11,881 nucleotides of DNA from JBCBEX01 sp039027055. GTDB taxonomy: Bacteria > Bacteroidota > Rhodothermia > Rhodothermales > Rubricoccaceae. Under the pieces are notes generated by a model that did not search any database, was not told the origin of the DNA, and was given only the letters and a program-made list of their open reading frames with translations. Shown here piece after piece: positions 6,417-11,881 of the stretch (positions are counted from its first letter, which is position 1; the number at the start of each line of letters is the position of its first letter). The DNA lies in contig JBCCLD010000114.1 of assembly GCA_039027055.1 (NCBI GenBank), positions 1 through 11,881 of the forward strand. The letters run 5' to 3'. Both the position numbers and the translations under genes were made by a program.

Positions 6417-7613
6417 ATGTCTCGACAGGCTCGGCTCGGACTGCTCATGATCGCGGGGATTGCCGTGTTCGTGCTCGGTCTGTTCATCATCGCCAACCGG
6501 ACGTTCCTCTTCTCGGACACCTTCCGCGTGCAGGCCGAGTTTGGCCGCGTGGCGGGCCTGATCAGCGGCGGCCAGGTGTTCTACCAGGGCGTCAACGTCG
6601 GGCGCGTGGAGCGCGTGGACCTGCCGGCACGCCCGGGCGGGCCCATCACCGTCATGATGGCGATCCGCGAGGACGCGCAGCACCTCATCCGCGAAGACTC
6701 GCGGGCCCTCATCCAGACCGACGGCCTCGTCGGCGGCGTCATCGTTTCGATCACGGCGGGCTCGGAGCTGGAGCCGCCCGTGGCCGAGGGCGGTAGCCTC
6801 ATCGGCGTGGACCCGCTCGACCTCAGCGAGGTGTCGGACCGGCTCTTCGACTCGGTGTCGCGCTTCGACTCGGTGACGGTCACGCTGACGAGCATCATGC
6901 AGGACATCCAGACGGGCGAGGGCACGCTCGGCCGCTTCATCTACGATCCTGCCCTCTACGACGGCCTCGTGGCGACCGCCCAGGAGACGCGCGTCTCCCT
7001 CCGCGGCATCACCGCCCAGGCCGATACGCTCGTCACCATCGCCGCCACGGCCTCGGCCAACATCGAGTCGATCATCAGCAAGGTCAACGAGGGCGACGGC
7101 ACCCTCGCGCGCTTCATCAACGACCCCTCGGTCTACGAGAACGTGGAGGACGCCACCGCCCGCCTCGGGTCCATCGCCAACGACCTCACGCTCGTCCTGG
7201 AGCGCTCCGAGGACGCGGCCAACTGGGGCAACCTCGCCATGTTCAGGCTCGCCGAGAACATGGAGGCGCTCAAGCACAACTTCCTGTTCAAGGGCTACTA
7301 CGAGGACCGCGGGTATCTCGAACTGGCGCCCTTCGAGATCCGTGAGCGGGCGCTCTCGGAGACCTACGAGTCGCTAGAGGAGCGGGCGCGCGAACTGTAC
7401 GAGCTCGAACAGCGCCTCGAAGCGCTCCGCCAAGAGCTCGAAGCCCGCCAGGCGAGCGGTTCGGGCGATGGCGTGTCTGCCGAGGCGACCACGCCTGCCA
7501 GCGCAACGCCGGTGCCTGTGTTGACGCCACCCGCCGTGGCTCTACCTGACAGGGTGACGACCGAGCCCCCCGCCGAGCCTGCGTCGGGCGAGGGGGACGC
7601 GGAAAACCAATAG
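6417..7613 (+). CDS. mlaD: MlaD-family MCE-domain lipid transport protein
   Basis: This 398-residue protein is anchored in the inner membrane by one N-terminal helix (about 7-26), with an MCE domain at about 36-115 (FGRVAGLISGGQVFYQGVNVGRV, then TDGLVGGVIVSITAG). MCE proteins form hexameric rings or tunnels that bind lipid above the MlaE/MlaF core. After the MCE domain, a helical region holds two related blocks, GEGTLGRFIYDPALYD (167-182) and GDGTLARFINDPSVYE (226-241), 59 residues apart, a pattern frequent in Bacteroidota and delta-proteobacterial MlaD proteins. A conserved HNFLFKGYYEDRGY lies at 287-300. Residues 308-345 are a probable coiled coil rich in Glu, Leu and Arg, and 346-398 a Pro/Ala/Thr/Glu-rich flexible tail. 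It is much longer than the ~180-residue E. coli MlaD, so it could extend well into the periplasm. The ATG at 6417 directly follows the repeat element. Confidence 0.92.
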   Translation: MSRQARLGLLMIAGIAVFVLGLFIIANRTFLFSDTFRVQAEFGRVAGLISGGQVFYQGVNVGRVERVDLPARPGGPITVMMAIREDAQHLIREDSRALIQTDGLVGGVIVSITAGSELEPPVAEGGSLIGVDPLDLSEVSDRLFDSVSRFDSVTVTLTSIMQDIQTGEGTLGRFIYDPALYDGLVATAQETRVSLRGITAQADTLVTIAATASANIESIISKVNEGDGTLARFINDPSVYENVEDATARLGSIANDLTLVLERSEDAANWGNLAMFRLAENMEALKHNFLFKGYYEDRGYLELAPFEIRERALSETYESLEERARELYELEQRLEALRQELEARQASGSGDGVSAEATTPASATPVPVLTPPAVALPDRVTTEPPAEPASGEGDAENQ

Positions 7614-7632
7614 CCGTCAGCCGAAGGCCGAC
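7600..7632 (-). terminator. Possible infA terminator in the convergent gap
   Basis: Read on the minus strand, GTCGGCC (7632-7626), a TTC loop, and GGCTGAC (7622-7616) form a 7-base stem that needs one G-U pair. The plus-strand reading has an A-C mismatch instead, so the stem suits the infA transcript better. A T-rich stretch (ATTGGTTTT) follows within about ten bases, overlapping the mlaD 3' end. The U-tract is imperfect, so efficiency is uncertain. Confidence 0.4.
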
Positions 7633-7642
7633 AGCGCGTGCG

Positions 7643-7861
7643 CTACTTGTAGCGGTAGACGATGCGGCCCTTCGTCAGGTCGTAGGGCGACATCTCGACC
7701 TTGACGCGGTCGCCGGGGAGGATGCGGATAAAGAACTTGCGCATCTTGCCGGAGAGGAGGCCGAGGATCTCGTGGCCGTTCTCCAGCTCCACGCGGAACT
7801 GCGCGTTGGGCAGCGCCTCCGTGACGACGCCTTCCTGTTCGATGGGTTTTTGCTTGGGCAT
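7643..7861 (-). CDS. infA: Translation initiation factor IF-1
   Basis: This 72-residue protein is unmistakably IF-1, an OB-fold protein that binds the A-site of the 30S subunit during initiation. It shows the expected KQKPIEQEG start, TEALPNAQFRVELENGHE, SGKMRKFFIRILPGDRVKVE and MSPYDLTKGRIVYRYK, and the length is normal. The frame continues upstream to 7927, but the ATG at 7861 gives the family-standard N-terminus. One departure is that the usual AHISGKMR segment reads GLLSGKMR here, losing the His. In many bacteria infA sits inside the secY-rpmJ ribosomal operon; here it is alone, 29 bases tail-to-tail with mlaD and divergent from the sulfotransferase gene, so it presumably has its own promoter in 7862-8019. 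Confidence 0.96.
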   Translation of the reverse strand: MPKQKPIEQEGVVTEALPNAQFRVELENGHEILGLLSGKMRKFFIRILPGDRVKVEMSPYDLTKGRIVYRYK

Positions 7862-7920
7862 AGGGTTGGGGGTTGGTGACGAAGGTCGATGGGGCGCACC
7901 GCGCGAGGCTAATGGGCGGC

Positions 7921-7979
7921 GGTACACGATCCAGAGCGTATGTATACGAACCAGGTTCCAGGCAGGGTCCGCGTGTACC
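7921..7979. promoter_or_regulatory. Nested palindromes in the infA / sulfotransferase divergent spacer
   Basis: GGTACACG (7921-7928) and CGTGTACC (7972-7979) are perfect 8-base complements enclosing two further palindromes. These are CGTAT-GT-ATACG (7937-7948) and GAACC-A-GGTTC (7948-7958), which share one base. The whole lies in the 158-base region between two divergent genes, where regulators and promoters of both are expected. The shape fits stacked operator sites or a branched RNA leader. I could not place convincing promoter hexamers around it. Confidence 0.45.
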
Positions 7980-8019
7980 TTCGAGCCTCCCCCGAGCCGC
8001 CGTATTTCCTGTGTGCCCG

Positions 8020-9588
8020 ATGTTGCCTCGCCTCCGCGTTCTTGCTTTCATCGTTCCACTGCTCACGCTCGTAGCCTGCGACCAAGCCGATCCAGACCCT
8101 GAGCCCGAACCGGGCGGCGGCCTCGACTTTGTGACGGCGCTGGCGGTCGCGCTCAACCCGACCGGCGTGGCGCCCCTCGCCGCCGAGGTGGCGGTGACGA
8201 CGACGCAGCCGACCTCGATCGAGGTGACCGTTGCCGCACGCGGGACGAACGGCATCCCGCTGACGCACCGCTTCGACGCCGTCGTACAGACGCACACGCT
8301 GCCGGTGCTTGGCCTCTACGCGGCCACCGCCAACCCCGTCACGTTGCGCTTCTTCGACGCGAATGGCGCCGTGCTTGGCGACACGATGCTCACCGTCACC
8401 ACCGGCCCCATCGGCGACGCGCTGCCGCAAATCCGCATCGACGTGCCCGCGAGCGGGGGGCGGCCCGGCCTCAACCTCGTCAGCTACTTCGGCCACAACG
8501 GCGACATCGTCCCGCAGCGCCCGTTCATGTTCGACGCGACCGGCGCGGTCCGCTGGCTCCTCGACTTCACCGGCGACCCCGTCCTTGGCGACCTGTTTTA
8601 CGACAACGGCATCGAGCGCCTCGCCAACGGCAACCTCTACTTCGGCAGCAACAACACCTCGCTGATCTACGAGATGACGATGCTCGGCGAGATCGTGCGC
8701 ACCTGGTCGATGCCGGGCTTCAGCTACCACCACAACGTCATCGAGAAGCCCGACGGCAACTTCATCGCCACCGTGAACAAGCTCGGCCTGGCGACGGTCG
8801 AGGACCACGTCATCGAGATCGACCGCCAGAACGGCGCCATCGTCACAGTATGGGACCTCAACCAGTCGCTCGACAACCAGCGGCGCTCGTGGCCGAGCGA
8901 CTTCGCTGACCTCAACATCGACTGGTTCCACGGCAACGCGCTGGCCTATGACGCCGAGGACGACGCGATCCTTGTCTCCGGGCGCACGCAGGGCCTCGTC
9001 AAGCTCACGCGCGACAACGAGGTCGTCTGGATCCTCGCCCCGCACAACGGCTGGGACACGGCGGGCGATGGCACCGACCTCCGCACGAAGCTCCTCCAGC
9101 CGCTCGACGCGGCCGGGCAGCCGATCGCGGACGACCTGGTCCTGGCAGGCAACACACCGTACCCCGACTTCGAGTGGGCATGGTACCAGCACGCGCCGAA
9201 GTTGCTGCCCGACGGCACGCTCGCGGTCTTTGACAACGGCGACCGCCGCCACTACCTCCCCGACGGGCAGGGCCCGCGCTACAGCCGCGCCGTGATCTAC
9301 GACATCGACGAGGAGGCGATGACCATCCAGCAGGTGTGGCAATACGGCAAGGAGCGCGGCGGCGACACCTTCTCGCGGATCGTCTCGGACGTGGATGTGC
9401 ACCCGGAGGTGGACCGCGTCGTGTTCATGCCAGGAGCGGTCCTCGACACGGGCACGCCCAACGGCAAGGTCGTCGAGGTGGACCGCGCGAGCGGGGCCGT
9501 CCGCTTCGAGGCGACGATCACGCCGCCGCAGCCCGCCTTCGGCTTCATCACGTTCCACCGCGTCGAGCGGCTGCCGCTATATCCGTGA
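8020..9588 (+). CDS. Lipoprotein aryl-sulfate sulfotransferase (ASST family)
   Basis: Starting at the ATG at 8020 gives 522 residues with a lipoprotein signal ending LVAC (lipid-modified Cys20), followed by an acidic DQADPDPEPEP stretch. The frame stays open upstream to 7873, but only 8020 places the signal peptide first. The body resembles arylsulfate sulfotransferases (AssT), six-bladed propellers that move sulfate from one phenol to another without PAPS. Landmarks are SYHHN (235-239), WFHGNALAYD (302-311), ILVSGRTQG (317-325) with Arg322, and WYQHAPKLLPDGTLAVFDNG (388-407). By family pattern these correspond to the active-site His, Arg and catalytic His positions, with His391 the likely sulfate-accepting residue. 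Known AssT enzymes are soluble periplasmic proteins; this one should be membrane-tethered, possibly surface-exposed, since acidic residues after the Cys act as a surface export signal in some Bacteroidota. The natural substrate is unknown. Confidence 0.78.
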   Translation: MLPRLRVLAFIVPLLTLVACDQADPDPEPEPGGGLDFVTALAVALNPTGVAPLAAEVAVTTTQPTSIEVTVAARGTNGIPLTHRFDAVVQTHTLPVLGLYAATANPVTLRFFDANGAVLGDTMLTVTTGPIGDALPQIRIDVPASGGRPGLNLVSYFGHNGDIVPQRPFMFDATGAVRWLLDFTGDPVLGDLFYDNGIERLANGNLYFGSNNTSLIYEMTMLGEIVRTWSMPGFSYHHNVIEKPDGNFIATVNKLGLATVEDHVIEIDRQNGAIVTVWDLNQSLDNQRRSWPSDFADLNIDWFHGNALAYDAEDDAILVSGRTQGLVKLTRDNEVVWILAPHNGWDTAGDGTDLRTKLLQPLDAAGQPIADDLVLAGNTPYPDFEWAWYQHAPKLLPDGTLAVFDNGDRRHYLPDGQGPRYSRAVIYDIDEEAMTIQQVWQYGKERGGDTFSRIVSDVDVHPEVDRVVFMPGAVLDTGTPNGKVVEVDRASGAVRFEATITPPQPAFGFITFHRVERLPLYP

Positions 9589-9589
9589 G

Positions 9590-9631
9590 GGGTCGAGGGT
9601 CGAGGGTCGAGGGTCGAGGGTCGAGGGTCGA
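9590..9631. repeat. Six perfect tandem copies of GGGTCGA
   Basis: Six identical 7-base units run from 9590 to 9631, starting one base after the sulfotransferase stop codon (9586-9588). Perfect identity suggests recent expansion or ongoing slippage. The remainder of the gap to 9762 shows only a weak 5-base hairpin (9677-9692) and no gene. There is no complementary pyrimidine arm nearby, unlike the two mla-gap elements. Confidence 0.95.
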
Positions 9632-9762
9632 AAGGTGTGGCGTTCGGGGTAGGGTGTCAAGCCTATTCGTGGTCTCCCTGCAGCCTCGCAGGCGGGTCAT
9701 GGGATAGCGCTTCGTGGGAGTGACGGACGTAAGTTGCGCGGCGCTGCCTGTCCTCACTACCG

Positions 9763-11881
9763 GTGCCCCGCGTGTTTCGCCTCGCCCCTGCCATTCCCCC
9801 TGCTGTTCTTGCGGTCGTCCTGCTTCACGCTGCCGTGCTCACGGCCCAGCCCGCGACAGCGCCAGACACGACGCAGCCGTTGACCGTCGCCGAGATCATG
9901 CAGGACCCGGCGACGTGGATCGGCGCGTGGCCCACGAGCGTGTTCTGGACGGACCGGGGCGACGCCGTCTACTTCCGCTGGAACCCGAAGGGGGGCTACG
10001 AGGCCGACTCGCTCTTCCGCTTCGACGGCGGCGCGCCGGAGCAGATCACCGCCGAGGAACGCCGCGCGCTGCCGCCCCGCTTCGACGGCTGGCACGCCGA
10101 CCGCCTCGCCTACAGCCCCGACTTCACCCGCCGCGTCTTCGTCCGCGACGGCGACCTCTACCGCTACGCGCTGCCGATGGATGGCGACAGCGAGCGACTC
10201 ACGAGGCTGACGACAACCCCCGGCCGTGAGTTAGACCCCCGCTTCACGACCGACGGCGCCGGCATCGTCTTCGAGCGCGACGGCAACCTCCACCGCCTCG
10301 ACGCGGCCACGGGGGCGCTCGCGCAACTCACCGACCTCCGCAGCGGAAAGGCTCCCAGCGAGGACGAACGGAGCGCGCAGGATGCCTACCTCGTCGAGCA
10401 GCAGACGCGGCTCTTCGACGTGCTCCGCGAGCAAGACCGCCAGGACACCCTCGCCGAGGCCGCATCGGGACGTGAGGACGCCGCACGGGGCCTACCGACG
10501 CCCTACTTCTACGGCAGCAAGCGGGTCAGCCAACTCCAGCTTAGCCCCGGCGGGCGCTACGCCACGTTCGTCCTCGCCGATCCCGTCGAGCCCACGCGCA
10601 CGGGCATGACCGACTACGTCACCGTGTCGGGCTATGCCGAGGAGATCAGCGCGCGCCCGAAGGTGGGCCGCCCCGGCACGAAACCGACGCTCCACATCCA
10701 GGACCTCACACGCGACACGACCTACGCCGTCGACCTGGCCACGCTGCCCGGCGCGTTCGACGCCGCGGATTACGAGCGTGAGCAGGGGCAGGAGACCGAT
10801 TCGTCGCGCGTCCTCATCCCGTACGGCCCGTTCTGGAGCCCCGACGGGGCGCACGCCGTCGTGATCGCCCGCGCGGACGACAACAAGGACCGCTGGATCG
10901 CGCGCCTCGACGCCGAGACGGGTGGCCTGACGCTCCTCGACCGGCAGCGCGACGAGGCGTGGATCGCCGGGCCCGGTATCCCGTGGTTCGGCTTCGAGAA
11001 CAGCGTCGGGTGGATCCCCGGGCGCGACGGAGGTTACGAGCGCTTCTGGTTCCAGAGCGAGGCGACCGGCTTCAGCCACCTCTACGACGTGGACGTGACG
11101 ACGGGCACCGTGACGCAGCGCACGCGCGGCCCCTTCGAAGTCTTCGACCCGCAGCTCACGCGCGACGGCCAGACGTGGGTCTTCCAGTCGAGCGAGGGCT
11201 CGCCGCATGAGCGGCACGTCTACCGGATGAGCACCGAGGGCGGCGTGCGGACCAAGCTCACAAGCCTGCGCGGCCGCAACGACTTCGCGCTCAGCCCCGA
11301 CGACCAGACGCTCGCGCTGCTCTACTCCGCCGCCAACTACCCGCCCGAGGTCTACGTCCAAGAGCTCACCCGAGACGGTGCCCGCGCGCCGGTCCGCGTC
11401 ACCGATTCGCCGACCGAGGACTGGCTGAGCCACGGATGGCGCGCGCCCGAGATCATCGAGATCCCCGCGTCCGACGGCGCGCTCGTCCCCGCGCGGATCT
11501 ACCGGCCGGAGGAGTTCGGCGCGGAGCCCAACGGCGCGGCGGTGCTCTTCGTCCACGGCGCGGGCTACCTCCAGAACGTGCACCGCTGGTGGAGCAGCTA
11601 CTTCCGCGAGTACATGTTCCACCACCTCCTCGCGCAGCGCGGCTACGTCGTCCTCGACCTCGACTTCCGCGCCTCGGCGGGCTACGGCCGCGACTGGCGT
11701 ACGGCCATCTACCGCCACATGGGCGGGCGCGACCTCCAGGACTACGTCGATGCGAGCCGCTGGCTGGGGCTCCGCGAGGGCATCCCGTCCGAGCGGGTGG
11801 CGATCTACGGCGGGTCCTACGGCGGCTTCATCGCGCTGATGGCGCGCTTCACCGAGCCCGAGCACTTCGGCGGCGGCGCGG
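9763..11881 (+). CDS. Secreted S9-family (DPP-IV-like) peptidase, 3' end outside the window
   Basis: The frame runs open from a GTG at 9763 to the window edge: 706 complete codons, no stop. Residues 1-28 form a signal peptide (PRVFR, Ala/Val/Leu core, LTA before Gln). A DPP-IV-type beta-propeller fills roughly 40-540 with repeated blade motifs such as QLQLSPGGRYATFV, YGPFWSPDGAHAVVIA and FALSPDDQTLAL. The alpha/beta-hydrolase domain then begins: FVHGAGYLQNVHRWW (oxyanion region, His598-Tyr602), DLDFRASAGYGRDWRTAIYRHMGGRDL, and GGSYGGF with nucleophile Ser685. The catalytic Asp and His should lie beyond the window. S9 enzymes cleave short, often Pro- or Ala-containing peptides, here probably in the periplasm or outside the cell. 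The start is the only codon giving a signal peptide; the first in-frame ATG (9898) would remove it. Gene truncation is due to the window edge. Confidence 0.9.
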   Translation, partial: MPRVFRLAPAIPPAVLAVVLLHAAVLTAQPATAPDTTQPLTVAEIMQDPATWIGAWPTSVFWTDRGDAVYFRWNPKGGYEADSLFRFDGGAPEQITAEERRALPPRFDGWHADRLAYSPDFTRRVFVRDGDLYRYALPMDGDSERLTRLTTTPGRELDPRFTTDGAGIVFERDGNLHRLDAATGALAQLTDLRSGKAPSEDERSAQDAYLVEQQTRLFDVLREQDRQDTLAEAASGREDAARGLPTPYFYGSKRVSQLQLSPGGRYATFVLADPVEPTRTGMTDYVTVSGYAEEISARPKVGRPGTKPTLHIQDLTRDTTYAVDLATLPGAFDAADYEREQGQETDSSRVLIPYGPFWSPDGAHAVVIARADDNKDRWIARLDAETGGLTLLDRQRDEAWIAGPGIPWFGFENSVGWIPGRDGGYERFWFQSEATGFSHLYDVDVTTGTVTQRTRGPFEVFDPQLTRDGQTWVFQSSEGSPHERHVYRMSTEGGVRTKLTSLRGRNDFALSPDDQTLALLYSAANYPPEVYVQELTRDGARAPVRVTDSPTEDWLSHGWRAPEIIEIPASDGALVPARIYRPEEFGAEPNGAAVLFVHGAGYLQNVHRWWSSYFREYMFHHLLAQRGYVVLDLDFRASAGYGRDWRTAIYRHMGGRDLQDYVDASRWLGLREGIPSERVAIYGGSYGGFIALMARFTEPEHFGGGA

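Noticed and set aside
7862..7927. Upstream extension of infA to give a 94-residue protein
   Set aside because: The added residues are Pro/Arg-rich and unlike IF-1, and the extension would run into the divergent regulatory region. The ATG at 7861 matches the family N-terminus.
7909..9558. 549-codon minus-strand open frame opposite the sulfotransferase
   Set aside because: It is Val/Asp/Arg/His-rich antisense translation with no motifs; the plus strand encodes a recognisable enzyme with signal peptide and active-site motifs.
9677..9692. CCTGC/GCAGG hairpin before the S9 peptidase
   Set aside because: A 5-base stem in high-GC DNA is expected by chance and has no T-run or other supporting context.
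10492..11865. 457-codon minus-strand open frame opposite the S9 peptidase
   Set aside because: Same high-GC shadow effect; the plus strand carries the GGSYGG serine motif and propeller repeats.

Overview
The window is high-GC, gene-dense bacterial DNA, AT-richer only in about the first 340 bases. Three things point to a high-GC member of the Bacteroidota/Rhodothermota (Rhodothermales-like, e.g. the Salinibacter/Rubricoccus side). One protein ends in a type IX secretion (T9SS) type A sorting domain, start codons lack clear Shine-Dalgarno sites, and two possible promoters resemble the Bacteroidetes TTTG / TAnnTTTG pattern. The lineage is inferred from these traits; no database search was possible.

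Layout, left to right. Positions 1-357 hold no convincing gene but are rich in stem-loops: a strong minus-strand intrinsic terminator at the left edge, two more hairpins, and two abutting hairpins just ahead of a stand-alone Rad52/Rad22-family annealing protein gene (358-990). Next come a T9SS-exported LamG-domain protein (1172-2869) and a DUF481-like outer-membrane beta-barrel protein (3007-4275). A three-gene MCE/Mla-type lipid-transport cluster follows: permease mlaE (4430-5365), ATPase mlaF (5501-6298) and membrane-anchored MCE protein mlaD (6417-7613). Translation factor IF-1 (infA, 7643-7861) runs on the minus strand, tail-to-tail with mlaD. It is divergent from a lipoprotein aryl-sulfate sulfotransferase (8020-9588). 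The window ends inside a secreted S9/DPP-IV-type peptidase (9763 onward), cut after its catalytic serine.

How they work together. MlaE and MlaF form the inner-membrane ABC core, and MlaD is the substrate-binding ring or tunnel subunit that moves phospholipid or another lipid between the membranes. No MlaB or MlaC homologue is present here. The upstream barrel protein could be a partner at the outer membrane, but only position suggests it. The sulfotransferase, LamG protein and peptidase are all envelope or secreted proteins, so most of the window concerns the cell surface; the Rad52-like gene and infA are unrelated housekeeping or repair genes.

The most unusual signal is non-coding. Both gaps in the mla cluster are filled by seven-base-periodic tracts: a purine-rich arm (GAAGT-type heptads) beginning at the stop codon and a pyrimidine-rich arm (ACTTC/CTTCTCA-type heptads) running up to the next start codon. 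The two arms are partly complementary. A third seven-base tract, six perfect GGGTCGA copies, lies one base after the sulfotransferase stop. The infA/sulfotransferase divergent spacer carries a nested set of perfect inverted repeats. I found no CRISPR array, tRNA, rRNA, insertion sequence or recognisable defence island.
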